Source of the DNA: Roseovarius nubinhibens ISM
GTDB lineage: Bacteria; Pseudomonadota; Alphaproteobacteria; Rhodobacterales; Rhodobacteraceae
Direction of reading: 5' to 3'
Assembly: GCF_000152625.1 (NCBI RefSeq)
Contig: NZ_CH724156.1
Location: 1,372,966 to 1,436,965, forward strand
DNA length: 64,000 nt
Made by a program: the position numbers and the translations under genes. This document shows, piece after piece, positions 26,630 through 35,502 of this stretch. The notes beneath the pieces are model-generated. The model was not told the DNA's origin. It was given only the letters and a program-made list of their open reading frames with translations, and searched no databases. Positions within the stretch are counted from its first letter, which is position 1. Each line of letters starts with the position of its first letter.

Positions 26630-29579
26630 CGGGAAGCTCCAGCGCGATCGGGACCGGATCATCGGCCAGCGTCCATTCGCCATAGCGGGCGAGCTGGTCG
26701 TAATCGCCGACATCCTCGGCCTTTTGCAGGGCGCGGCGCGAGACAAAGCCCTTGTCGGGTTGCATATAGGCGCCGATGAGCTCGGCCAGCTGCGCCCATG
26801 TGTCGGCGGGGCTGAGGTCTTCCAAGGGCGCATCGAGCTCGCCCGCCTTGGCACCGAGCCCGATATAGGCGGCGCGCAGCACCGGGGCGGCGCCGAAATT
26901 CTCCCAGCCAAAGTTCTCGGTCAGCGCCGCTTCGAGCAGGAGCTGACGGTCGAAGAATTCCTGTTCCTTGGCGCTCGGCGGCGTGCCGGTCTTGTAGTCA
27001 TAGATCATCACCTTGCCATCGGGGGTGACGTCGAGCCGGTCGGCCTTGGCGGTGAGGGTAAAGCCGAGCGCGGGCAGGGTGCCGCGCGTGGCGATCTCGA
27101 GCGCGGCGGGGCGGGCGACGGTGCGGCGGGCCAGCTCATCCGCGACAAAACCGTCGGCCACCCGTTCGAGCCGGGCGCGCCATTGCATCCGGGTCTGGGC
27201 CCAGGGCACCTGTGCCGCCAGTTCCTCGTCGGCGATGCGCATGAGCCGCGCCACGGTGACGCCGCTGTCGTCGTCGCGGGTCTCGGTGATGAAGCGTTCG
27301 AGCACATCATGCAGCGCGTTGCCGCGCATCAGCGCGTCGGGCACCCGCTGCACCGGGTTCAGGGCGGAAAGGCCGAGGACGTGACGGGCGTAGATCGCGT
27401 AAGGGTCGCGGATCAGCCGCTTGATCGCGGTGACCGAGAGCCGCGAAGGCCGGGCGGCGCGCGGCGGGCAGGGGGCGGGGCGCGGTTCGGGGGCGGTGGG
27501 GGTCACCGCTTCGAGCTGATCCACGCGGTCGAGCCAGGCCTTGCCTCGGGCGCGCATGCCGTCGAGCGCCGCGACGCCGCCCTGATCGGGCAGGCCGGAG
27601 AGCAGGTTTTGCAGCCGGTTGAGCCAGCGCGAGACCACGGTTTCGGCCTCGTCATTGCGCACGGCGCGGGTGATCCAGATCTCTGGGCCGAGGGCGGCCT
27701 GTTGGAAGTCATGGGCGGCGAGGCCGATGCGGCGTTCGGGGAGCAAGAGCCCCGCCTGTTTGCGCAGCGCCCGGTTGAGCCAGGGATCATGGCCGGGGGT
27801 TTCCGGCCAGCTGCCTTCGTTGAGACCGGCGAGGATGATCAGCTCGGCCCCCTGCACGCGGGCCTCGATCGTGCCCCAGATGCGGATCAGCGGATCGGCG
27901 CGTTCGGCGCTGCGCACCTCGCCGGAGGAGAGGAGGTTTTGCAGGAGATTGCCGAAATCCACCGCGCTGGCGGGGCCGCCATGGGGGCCGTGGAGGGCGA
28001 GCTCGTCGAGCACGGCGAGGCTTTGCGGTCCGGCGGGGGTCAGCAGCGGATCGCTCCAGCTCGGCGGCCAGTCCGCGCCCGGGGTGCTGCCCCAGGCGAT
28101 GCGGCGGGCGAGGGCGCTGTGATGCGCGGCCAGCGCGGGCAGCGGATGGCTGCCCGGCAGGTCGCCCGCGAGGAACGTGTCGCCGAGCCAGTCGCACCAG
28201 CTCTGGCGTTCCTCGGGTTTCGCGGCGCACCAGGTGGTGATTGCCTCGTGATCGGGGAAGGGCAGGCCTTTGCGGCGCAGATGCAGTTCGAGTTCGCGCG
28301 CGAGACGCAGATGGGCGCCACGGTCGGCCCCCGCATGGGTCAGCGGGTGTTTCAGCAGCGTCAGCAGCAGCTCGGTCGAGAGCCGCTCGGTCATCAGCGC
28401 CGCGACATGGCGCAGAAAGCGGCCCTGCGCGGTGCGGTGGAGCGGCGTGCCGGCGCTGTCGTCGGGCAGGATGCGCCAGCGGTCGAGCGCGGCGGTGACC
28501 TGTCGCGTCAGATCGCGGTCGGGGGTGATGAGCGCGGCGGGGGTGCCCGCCTCGGCCGCCTCGCGCAGGCGCATGGCGATGGCCAGCGCCTCGGTCCGGC
28601 GCGACGGGGCTTCAAGCAGGGTGACGCCCTGCATCGCCTCGGGGATCCCTGTGAGCAGCGGCCCCTCGGAGCGCCATTGATCGGTGACCGGCGCGGGGCG
28701 CAGTGCCATGGAGAGCACCGCGTTGCGCGGCGGGCAGGCGGGGGCGGTCTCGGTCCAGCGGGGCAGGGCGGTGGGCGCGAGGCCGAGCTGATCGAGCAGC
28801 GCGCGGAAGCGGTATTGCGGGTGATCCTCGCCGCCGAGCCGGTCCTCGAGCGCATTCCAGGCGCTGTCGCTCATGTCATAGTCGAACCCCGGCAGCACCA
28901 CCGCGCCTTGGGGCAGGGCGGCGACCGCCTGCATCAGCATCTGGGTCGTGCCGCGCGAGCCGGTGGAGCCTGCAAGGATCACCGGGCCTTGGGGCGGTGC
29001 CGCCTGCCAGCGGGCGAGTAGAGCCTCGGTCACCAGACGGTTGCGGGCCTCGGCACCGGGGCAATCGTCGCGGTCGTCGAAATCACGGGTGATGGCGAGG
29101 AAGGATTTGAGCCGCGCCCAATGGCCCGACTGATCGGCGATGTCGAGCGCGTCGATGGCGTCCATGTCGACGCCTTCGCCATGCATCTCGTCCATCAGCC
29201 CGGCGAGGCTGTCGGCGAGATCGAAAAGCGCCGAGCGCGGCGCGAGATCGGGGGCGCGGTCGATCAGGGCGGAGATGAGCCGCGCCAGTTCGAGCTTGCG
29301 CCGCAGGGGCGGCATGGCGTCGGGGAGGCCGGGCAGCGGCCAGACGCTTTCGAGGCTGGCGAGGGTGCAGATGCGCGGCAGGATCATGTCCGGCCCGCTG
29401 TCGCAGAGCTGACGCAGGCGTTTGGCCATCTTGCGGGTGTTCACGATGAGCGTGACGCGGGCCATGGCCTCGGGCGGTTGGGTTTCGAGCCGCGTGCGCA
29501 GACCGGCGAGCAGCTCGGCGCTGTAATCGACGCCGGGGGGCAGGCCGAAGAGGCGGGGGCTGTCCTGGGGCTCAAACAT
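26622..29579 (-). CDS. addB: Double-strand break repair protein AddB
   Basis: Second subunit of AddAB, providing a nuclease domain and an inactive helicase-like core. From ATG 29579 (MFEPQDSPRLFGLPPGVDY) it is 985 residues. The C-terminal PD-(D/E)XK nuclease is visible as VMIYDYKTGTPPSAKEQEFFDRQLLLEA. The N-terminal region shows ILAGSTGSRGTTQMLM, a Walker-A-like stretch lacking the usual GKT, as expected for alphaproteobacterial AddB. It overlaps murU and addA by 8 bases each. Confidence 0.92.
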   Translation of the reverse strand: MFEPQDSPRLFGLPPGVDYSAELLAGLRTRLETQPPEAMARVTLIVNTRKMAKRLRQLCDSGPDMILPRICTLASLESVWPLPGLPDAMPPLRRKLELARLISALIDRAPDLAPRSALFDLADSLAGLMDEMHGEGVDMDAIDALDIADQSGHWARLKSFLAITRDFDDRDDCPGAEARNRLVTEALLARWQAAPPQGPVILAGSTGSRGTTQMLMQAVAALPQGAVVLPGFDYDMSDSAWNALEDRLGGEDHPQYRFRALLDQLGLAPTALPRWTETAPACPPRNAVLSMALRPAPVTDQWRSEGPLLTGIPEAMQGVTLLEAPSRRTEALAIAMRLREAAEAGTPAALITPDRDLTRQVTAALDRWRILPDDSAGTPLHRTAQGRFLRHVAALMTERLSTELLLTLLKHPLTHAGADRGAHLRLARELELHLRRKGLPFPDHEAITTWCAAKPEERQSWCDWLGDTFLAGDLPGSHPLPALAAHHSALARRIAWGSTPGADWPPSWSDPLLTPAGPQSLAVLDELALHGPHGGPASAVDFGNLLQNLLSSGEVRSAERADPLIRIWGTIEARVQGAELIILAGLNEGSWPETPGHDPWLNRALRKQAGLLLPERRIGLAAHDFQQAALGPEIWITRAVRNDEAETVVSRWLNRLQNLLSGLPDQGGVAALDGMRARGKAWLDRVDQLEAVTPTAPEPRPAPCPPRAARPSRLSVTAIKRLIRDPYAIYARHVLGLSALNPVQRVPDALMRGNALHDVLERFITETRDDDSGVTVARLMRIADEELAAQVPWAQTRMQWRARLERVADGFVADELARRTVARPAALEIATRGTLPALGFTLTAKADRLDVTPDGKVMIYDYKTGTPPSAKEQEFFDRQLLLEAALTENFGWENFGAAPVLRAAYIGLGAKAGELDAPLEDLSPADTWAQLAELIGAYMQPDKGFVSRRALQKAEDVGDYDQLARYGEWTLADDPVPIALELPDG

Positions 29580-30258
29580 CGCGGGGCTTTCGCAAGAGCG
29601 CCTCGGCCTCGGCGATGCCGCCGGGGTGGCCGACGTCGCACCATTGGCCGGGGAAGAGCGTGCCATAGGCGCGGCCCGAGGCGATCAGCCGGTCCCAGAC
29701 CGCGTTGAGCGAAAAGACCGCGCCGGGGTGGTCGGCGACGAGGCCGGGTTTGAGGATTTGCAGCCCGGAATAGACGAGGGGGCCGCCACGGCTGATCCGT
29801 CCCTCGGCATCGAGGGTGAAATCGCCGGGTCCCTGATGGCCGATGGCATTCTCGGCGGGCAGGCAGAGCAGCAGCGCGTCCATCTGCGCGGGCTGCCATG
29901 CGGCGAGGGCGGTGGCGAGCGGGTTCGGCCCGGTCCAGACCGCATCGGTGTTGAGCGTGGCGACCTGAGGCGCGCCCAGCAGCGGCAGCGCCGCCTTGAG
30001 CCCGCCGCCGGTGTCGAGGATCTGATCCGCCTCATGAGAGATTGCCACGTCCTGGCCGCGCAGATGGGCGGCGATCTGATCGCCGAGATAGTGGCTGTTG
30101 ACCACGATCCGGCGATGCGGCGCGGCGCGGACGATGTCGAGCGCATGATCGAGCAGGGGTTTGCCGGCCACGTCGATGAGCGGCTTGGGGCGGCTGTCGG
30201 TCAGCGGGCGCATCCGCGTGCCGAACCCGGCGGCAAAGAGCATCACATCGAGCTGCAT
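29572..30258 (-). CDS. murU: Nucleotidyltransferase, N-acetylmuramate-1-phosphate uridylyltransferase-like (MurU)
   Basis: The 228-residue nucleotidyltransferase has the signature FAAGFGTRMRPLTDSRPKPLIDVAGKPLLDH (about residues 8-38, read in parts) and DAVWTG for metal binding. MurU makes UDP-MurNAc from MurNAc-1-phosphate in a peptidoglycan recycling bypass of de novo synthesis. The assignment rests on its overlap (16 bases) with an amgK-like kinase, the conserved MurU partner. A mannose-1-phosphate guanylyltransferase annotation would fit the fold but not the context. Confidence 0.85.
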   Translation of the reverse strand: MQLDVMLFAAGFGTRMRPLTDSRPKPLIDVAGKPLLDHALDIVRAAPHRRIVVNSHYLGDQIAAHLRGQDVAISHEADQILDTGGGLKAALPLLGAPQVATLNTDAVWTGPNPLATALAAWQPAQMDALLLCLPAENAIGHQGPGDFTLDAEGRISRGGPLVYSGLQILKPGLVADHPGAVFSLNAVWDRLIASGRAYGTLFPGQWCDVGHPGGIAEAEALLRKPRDV

Positions 30259-31253
30259 TGCGCCCGGAGCCTGTCGATTGCGCCGCTATCGGGGGGCGGC
30301 AGGAGGTCGGTGACGGCGGCCCGCAGCGCGGCCAATTCGGGCGCGTCGAGATCGCGCATCAGGTAGGTCCAGACGCGGGGCAGGAAGTCGAGATAATGCG
30401 GCTTGCCGTCGCGCAGGCAGAGCCGGGCGAAGACGCCGATGATGCGCAGGTTGCGCTGGGCGCCGAGGGCGCGATAGGCGGCGGTGAAGGCGGTGGCATC
30501 GCCGCCCCAGCCGTCGAGATAGCGGGCGATCATCGCGGCCTCGGTCGCCTCGGGCACGTCGCGGCGGGCGTCTTGCAGGAGCGACACGAGATCATAGGCA
30601 CGGTGGCCGCGCATTGCGTCCTGGAAATCCAGAAGTCCGACGCGGGCGAGCCCGTCGCGCTCTGGCATCCAGAGCAGGTTTTCGGCGTGGTAGTCGCGCT
30701 GAATGAGCACGGCATCGAGCCCGTCGAGCGGCGTCAGCGCGTCACCCATGGCGCTGTGAAGGCGGGTGCGTGCCTCGGCGTCCGCGCGGCCAAGGCCCGT
30801 GGCGTACCAATCATGGGCCAGCGCCGCCATATCGGCCATCAAAGCCACATCATAGGGCGCGAGATCGGCGGGCGCGGGACGCTCGTGCAGGGACAAAAGC
30901 ACGTCGGTTGCGGCGGAATAGAGACTGTTTTCGAGCGCCGGTTGTTCCGTCAGGACCCGCGCGAAAAGATCGTCGCCAAGGTCTTCGATCAAGAGCATCC
31001 CGGCCTCGATGTCGCGGTGCAGGATGCGCGGCGCGCTCAGCCCTTGGGCGCAGAGATATTCGGCGATGCGAATAAAAGGCCGCACGTCTTCGCCCCGGTC
31101 AGGCGGGGCGTCCATCAGGATCGCGGTCTCGCCCTCGGGGCGGGTCAGGCGCATGTAACGCCGGTTCGAGGCGTCGCCTGCCACCGTTACCCATGTGGCC
31201 TCTTGCCAGCCCATGCGGGCGGCGAAATCGGCCAGCGCGTCGTCGCGTGTCAT
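30243..31253 (-). CDS. amgK: Aminoglycoside-phosphotransferase-fold kinase, AmgK-like (MurNAc/GlcNAc anomeric kinase)
   Basis: A 336-residue APH-fold kinase. The catalytic Brenner-type loop reads QRDYHAENLLW (about residues 185-195), and the metal-binding segment LLDFQDAMRGHRAYDLVSL follows. AmgK phosphorylates the anomeric carbon of MurNAc/GlcNAc, feeding MurU, its overlapping downstream neighbour. ATG 31253 is chosen (MTRDDALADFAARMG), overlapping the tsaE stop by 4 bases. Clustering with tsaE and murU is common in Rhodobacterales. Substrate assignment is by homology and context. Confidence 0.85.
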   Translation of the reverse strand: MTRDDALADFAARMGWQEATWVTVAGDASNRRYMRLTRPEGETAILMDAPPDRGEDVRPFIRIAEYLCAQGLSAPRILHRDIEAGMLLIEDLGDDLFARVLTEQPALENSLYSAATDVLLSLHERPAPADLAPYDVALMADMAALAHDWYATGLGRADAEARTRLHSAMGDALTPLDGLDAVLIQRDYHAENLLWMPERDGLARVGLLDFQDAMRGHRAYDLVSLLQDARRDVPEATEAAMIARYLDGWGGDATAFTAAYRALGAQRNLRIIGVFARLCLRDGKPHYLDFLPRVWTYLMRDLDAPELAALRAAVTDLLPPPDSGAIDRLRAQCSSM

Positions 31254-31726
31254 TCGGCGGTCACCTCTTCCAGAACCAGGGCCCAGCGCGGTCCGGACCA
31301 GCCAAGCGTGGCGATCCGGGCGTCCTCGGAGCCCTCGGGGCTGAACTCTATCCGCAGGGCGTGTGCGGGGGCAAGCGGGCCAAGCCGGTCGGGCCATTCG
31401 ACGAGGCAGATGGCGGTCTCGAAGGCGTCGGTGAGGCCGAGCTCGACCAGTTCGCTGCTGTCGGAGAGCCGGTAGAGATCGGCGTGCCAGATCTCGCCCG
31501 CCGCGGTGTCATAGGTCTGCACCAGAGTGAAGGTGGGCGAGGGGATGTCCTCGGGCGCATCGAGCCGCGCGGTGATCAGGGCGCGGGCGAAATGGGTCTT
31601 GCCAGCGCCGATCGGGCCGCTCAGCAACAGCGTGTCGCCGGGCCGCAGATGCATGGCGAGGCGACGGGCCAGCGCCGCGGTCGCCTCGGGGTCGGAAAGT
31701 CGGATATGTCGCGCCATGTCACTCAT
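31250..31726 (-). CDS. tsaE: tRNA N6-threonylcarbamoyladenosine biosynthesis ATPase TsaE
   Basis: ATPase that resets the TsaB-TsaD complex during t6A37 tRNA modification. The 158-residue protein has the P-loop GPIGAGKTHFARALI (about residues 40-54), the SPTFTLVQTYD switch-like motif, and the IWHADLYRLSDSSELVELGL block typical of the family. It follows the PAS-protein gene by 62 bases and overlaps amgK by 4. Confidence 0.94.
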   Translation of the reverse strand: MSDMARHIRLSDPEATAALARRLAMHLRPGDTLLLSGPIGAGKTHFARALITARLDAPEDIPSPTFTLVQTYDTAAGEIWHADLYRLSDSSELVELGLTDAFETAICLVEWPDRLGPLAPAHALRIEFSPEGSEDARIATLGWSGPRWALVLEEVTAE

Positions 31727-31788
31727 GGCGCGACACTACACCTCTGCCCGGCGGCTTCAACCGCGAGATGCGGGTCAGGCGTGGTGGT

Positions 31789-33288
31789 TCAGGCCGAGAG
31801 CGCCAGCGCGGTGCCGTCCTCGGGGCCGATGAGCACCATCCGCCCGCCATCTGGCAGACGCCGCACCCGCGCCGCGAGAGGGCGGTCGTCGAGGATCGGG
31901 CCTTGGCCGAGGCTGCCACGGGTCTTGGTGGTGCGGATGAGCTTGTTCAGCTCTTTCCAGAATCGCGGGTGGGGCATTTCGGCCTGCCCGGATTTGAGCG
32001 CCTCGGTGAGCCGAAGATCGGTCAGGGCGCGGTCGGGGGCGATGCCCACCAGCTGCCGGAAGGCCGAGTTGCACAGGCTGATCCGGTCGTCGGGGCAGAC
32101 GATCATCACCGCCTGATCGAGCGCTTCGATCATCGCGTCGCGGGTGCTCATCTCGGATTGGTGGCGGCGCGATTGCTGCACATCGGCGCTGATGTCCTCG
32201 AAAAAGAACGCCACTGCACCATCGGGATGGGGTCGACCGGTGACCTTGTAGGTGACATTGGAGGGCAGCGACCAGGTCTCTTGGTACAGCCCGTCTTCGG
32301 CGCTGCTCAGCATGTCGTCGATCTGCCGCCGCCAGTCGGTGTAGTCGCGCGGCTCGGGCATCACATGGCCGTCGCGGAGCCGGTCGAAAAACGCGTTGAG
32401 GCTGGGCCGGGTGGCCATGAATTCGGGCGGCAGCCGGGTGAGATCGGTGAGCGCCGGGTTGAACAGCACCAATTGCCGCCGCTGGTCGAACACGGCGAGC
32501 CCGACGGTGAGATGGGCGAAGGTCTTGGTCAGGGTCTGGATGAAATCGACGCGCGCCGCCTCGGCGGTGCGGACGCGGGTGGTTTCGATCGCGTAGCGGG
32601 CAAAGCCGTCGGGCTGGGCGATGGTGTGGATTTCAAAACAATCCTCACCCATGTTGAGCGGGTTGCGCAGGCTGACCTGATCGTTGCGCCGTTCGCCGGG
32701 GCCGGGCAGTGGCATATCGCTCAGCGCCTCGAAGCGGCTGTCGCAGGCGGCGTTGCGCCAGAGAATCCGCCCGGTGAGATCGAGCCGCCACAGCGGATAG
32801 GGGCAATCGCGGGTCTGGGCGATATGGGTGAGCCCGGTGAGCATTTGCAGCCGCAATTCATGGCGCTGCGACGGGTCGGAGAGCCCGGCATCGCGGAGCC
32901 GGACGCGCAGCGTGTTGCTGTCCTCCGGGCCGGGTTCAAAGATCAGCCGGGCGGCGGGATCGTCGCGCGCGGCAATCTCGGAAGGGGCGTCGATCATCGA
33001 GGGGATGTCGGGGATTGCGGCGAAGCGCGGCAAGAGCCAGCGGCGAAACGCGGCCCAGTCGAAGGTTTCGGCGGAGGGGGTCGGCGCGCTGCAGCGGTCG
33101 GTGTCGATCAGCGCCGAGCCCTTGAAGAGAAACACCGTTTCGTCGCTCGACCGGGGGGGCGCGCCGCGATCATGGCCAGCCAGCGCATGGGCCCGTCTGG
33201 GCAATTGCGCGACGAGATAGAGCACAAGGCAGACCGTGGCGGTCGCCGTGGCGGTGATGGTGATCCAAGTGAGATAGGTCAAAGTCAT
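31789..33288 (-). CDS. PAS-domain membrane protein without kinase domain (DivL-like)
   Basis: A 499-residue protein with one N-terminal membrane helix (about residues 8-27) and several PAS-type segments, at about residues 155-215, 250-345 and 370-450. Examples are AVFDQRRQLVLFNPALTDL and ALDQAVMIVCPDDRISLCNSAFRQLVG. No histidine-kinase phosphoacceptor motif or HATPase boxes follow; the protein ends after the last PAS. It resembles the PAS-only DivL proteins reported in Rhodobacterales, which act on the CckA-CtrA relay, but that identity is inference. It sits between regB and tsaE on the same strand. A CtrA-like site lies just upstream. Confidence 0.7.
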   Translation of the reverse strand: MTLTYLTWITITATATATVCLVLYLVAQLPRRAHALAGHDRGAPPRSSDETVFLFKGSALIDTDRCSAPTPSAETFDWAAFRRWLLPRFAAIPDIPSMIDAPSEIAARDDPAARLIFEPGPEDSNTLRVRLRDAGLSDPSQRHELRLQMLTGLTHIAQTRDCPYPLWRLDLTGRILWRNAACDSRFEALSDMPLPGPGERRNDQVSLRNPLNMGEDCFEIHTIAQPDGFARYAIETTRVRTAEAARVDFIQTLTKTFAHLTVGLAVFDQRRQLVLFNPALTDLTRLPPEFMATRPSLNAFFDRLRDGHVMPEPRDYTDWRRQIDDMLSSAEDGLYQETWSLPSNVTYKVTGRPHPDGAVAFFFEDISADVQQSRRHQSEMSTRDAMIEALDQAVMIVCPDDRISLCNSAFRQLVGIAPDRALTDLRLTEALKSGQAEMPHPRFWKELNKLIRTTKTRGSLGQGPILDDRPLAARVRRLPDGGRMVLIGPEDGTALALSA

Positions 33289-33370
33289 GGGCTGGCCGTT
33301 GCTGCGTCAAACTCGCCGCAGCCTCGCCAATCATAGTGAATAAGTCGTTAACACCCGCAGGTTGTGTGGC

Positions 33371-34762
33371 TCAGCGCGAGATCGGCTGATTTTCCCCAAG
33401 CGCGGCGCGGGCCTGATCCGGCTCGGCTTCGAGCCGGTCGCGCGGCCAGCTCACCTCGACAAAGGCGCCGGAGCGGGCCGATTTGCGATGCCCGGCGGCA
33501 AAGGAATCGACGCCATTGGCAAAGCTCAGATCCGCGCCAGAGCGTTCGAGCAATGTCTTGGCGATAAAGAGCCCGAGCCCCATGCCTTCATATTCCGGGC
33601 GCAGCCAGTCGGAGGGCATGGCGCGGCGGCGCATGAACGGATCGCCGATCCGGCCCAGCATATGCGGCGGATAGCCCGGCCCGTTGTCCATGATCCGCAG
33701 GGTGATCCGGTCGGCGTCCCAGCGGCTCTCGACCCAGACGGTGTCGGCGGCGAAATCCACCGCGTTCTGGATCAGGTTGCGCAGACCGTGGATGATCTCG
33801 GAGCGGCGCTGCACCATCGGTTGTTGGCCGGTGGCATCATCGGCGCGATGTTCCACGAGCACGGTCTTGCCACGGTTCATATGCGGCTCGGCCGCCTCTT
33901 CGACCAGTGCGCCAAGAGGCGTGTGGCGCAGATGCAGATCGTCCTTTCCAGCCCGGCCCATCGAGCGCAGGATGTCGCGGCAGCGGTCGGCCTGCTCGCG
34001 GATCAGGAGCGCATCCTCGCGCGCGTCGCTGCCGTCGGGCAGGTCGTCAGCGAGCTCCGAGCTGGTGAGTTTGATCGTGGCCAGAGGCGTGCCCAGCTCA
34101 TGCGCTGCAGCGGCGACCACGCCGCCCAGATCGGTGAGCTTTTGCTCGCGGGCGAGGGCCATCTGCGTGGCCTGCAGCGCGTCGGACATGGCGTGCATTT
34201 CCGACACGACCCAGCGTGAATAGACGCCGAGAAAGATCACCGCGATCACCAGCGCGAACCAAAAGCCCACGCGAAACAGCTCGGGCATGATGAGTTCAAA
34301 CCCCTGCGCGGTTTGCAGCGGCACGTTGAACCACAAGAGCACGGTGACGATGGCGATGGCGGTGAGGCCTAGGAAAATCGTCGAGCGGGCCGAGAGCGAC
34401 GAGGCCGAGACGATCACCGGACCGACCACGAGGATCGAGAACGGGTTGTTGAGCCCGCCGGTCAGGTAGAGCATGAGCCCGAGCTGCACGAGGTCGAACA
34501 TCACGAAGAGGAGGTTTTCGGGCTCGTTGAGCCGCTTGGTCGCCGGATAGACCAGCGAGACCGCGAGGTTCGAGATCACCGAGGCGCCGATCACCAGAAA
34601 GCAAAGCCCGACATCGAAGACGAGATCAAAGGCAAGATGGCCGATCACCAATGCGGCGATCTGTCCGGATACCGCCCACCAGCGCAGCAGAACCAATGTG
34701 CGCAGGCGAATCCAGTGGCCCAGGGTCTCTGGCCCGGTGGCGGCCGTCAGCAAGCTGTCCAT
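33371..34762 (-). CDS. regB: Redox-sensing histidine kinase RegB/PrrB
   Basis: Global redox sensor kinase of purple and related alphaproteobacteria, phosphorylating RegA. The 463-residue protein has six membrane segments with the quinone-binding GGLNNPF loop. The phosphoacceptor His221 is in AAAAHELGTPLATIKL, the redox-active Cys261 in QADRCRDILRSMG, and the HATPase boxes are NLIQNAVDFA and DNGPGYPP. ATG 34762 is chosen; a TTG eight codons upstream is possible. It is divergent from senC across 99 bases, the standard regB/senC-regA arrangement. Confidence 0.95.
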   Translation of the reverse strand: MDSLLTAATGPETLGHWIRLRTLVLLRWWAVSGQIAALVIGHLAFDLVFDVGLCFLVIGASVISNLAVSLVYPATKRLNEPENLLFVMFDLVQLGLMLYLTGGLNNPFSILVVGPVIVSASSLSARSTIFLGLTAIAIVTVLLWFNVPLQTAQGFELIMPELFRVGFWFALVIAVIFLGVYSRWVVSEMHAMSDALQATQMALAREQKLTDLGGVVAAAAHELGTPLATIKLTSSELADDLPDGSDAREDALLIREQADRCRDILRSMGRAGKDDLHLRHTPLGALVEEAAEPHMNRGKTVLVEHRADDATGQQPMVQRRSEIIHGLRNLIQNAVDFAADTVWVESRWDADRITLRIMDNGPGYPPHMLGRIGDPFMRRRAMPSDWLRPEYEGMGLGLFIAKTLLERSGADLSFANGVDSFAAGHRKSARSGAFVEVSWPRDRLEAEPDQARAALGENQPISR

Positions 34763-34861
34763 CTGCGCACTTTTGTCCCGTTGCAACCCAGCGGTGATGG
34801 CTTAGATGTGCCACAGTCGAACGACATTGCCCAGACTTCCCTCTTGTCCACGGAGACAGAC

Positions 34862-35485
34862 ATGACCCGTTTCATAGCCGTGCTGGCCGCCTGCACCATC
34901 GCGATCGTGCTTGGGGTCACCTATTTTCTGACCAAGGGACGGGGGGGTGATCTGGCCTCTTGCGGGGCCTCGTCGGTGGCCGGCGGCGCCGATCAGATCG
35001 GCGGGCCCTTCACCCTTGTAGACGAGACCGGCACCGAGGTGACCAGCGCGGCGCTCTTGACCAAGCCGTCGCTGATCTATTTCGGCTATACGTTCTGCCC
35101 CGATGTCTGCCCTCTCGATGCGGCGCGCAATGCCGAGGCGGTGGATATGCTCGCCGAGCGCGGCATCGAGGTGCAGCCGATCTTCATCACCATCGACCCC
35201 AAGCGGGACACGCCCGAGGTGCTGGCGGAATATACCGATTTCCTGCATCCCAAGATGATCGGCCTGACCGGCAGCGAGGCGCAGGTCAAGGCGGCGAGCC
35301 AGGCCTACCGCACCTATTACAAGGCGCAGCCCGCCGAGGCGGGTCAGGAGGATTTCTACCTCGTGGATCATTCGACATTCACCTATCTGACCCTGCCCGA
35401 GACCGGCTTTGTCGAGTTTTTCCGCCGCGAAGTGAGCGCCGAGGACATGGCGGAGAAGACCGCCTGTTTCGTCGGTCAGAGCTAG
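34862..35485 (+). CDS. senC: SCO1/SenC/PrrC copper chaperone
   Basis: Membrane-anchored thioredoxin-fold protein that delivers copper to the CuA or CuB site of cytochrome oxidases and modulates RegB signalling. The 207-residue protein has an N-terminal membrane helix (residues 4-23), the copper site TFCPDVCP (Cys79 and Cys83), and the third ligand His in YLVDHSTFTYL (about residue 168). ATG 34862 follows GGAGACAG. It is first in the senC-regA pair, with a strong hairpin before regA. Confidence 0.95.
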   Translation: MTRFIAVLAACTIAIVLGVTYFLTKGRGGDLASCGASSVAGGADQIGGPFTLVDETGTEVTSAALLTKPSLIYFGYTFCPDVCPLDAARNAEAVDMLAERGIEVQPIFITIDPKRDTPEVLAEYTDFLHPKMIGLTGSEAQVKAASQAYRTYYKAQPAEAGQEDFYLVDHSTFTYLTLPETGFVEFFRREVSAEDMAEKTACFVGQS

Positions 35486-35502
35486 GGACTGAGGCGCAGT
35501 AG

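Noticed and set aside
23360..26779. Plus-strand open frame of 1139 codons opposite addA
   Set aside because: Antisense to a gene with intact helicase and nuclease motifs; the translation is Gly/Arg/Glu-rich without domains. Similar frames opposite addB (26472-29021), A2M (48142-50646) and recQ (54749-57493) were rejected for the same reason.
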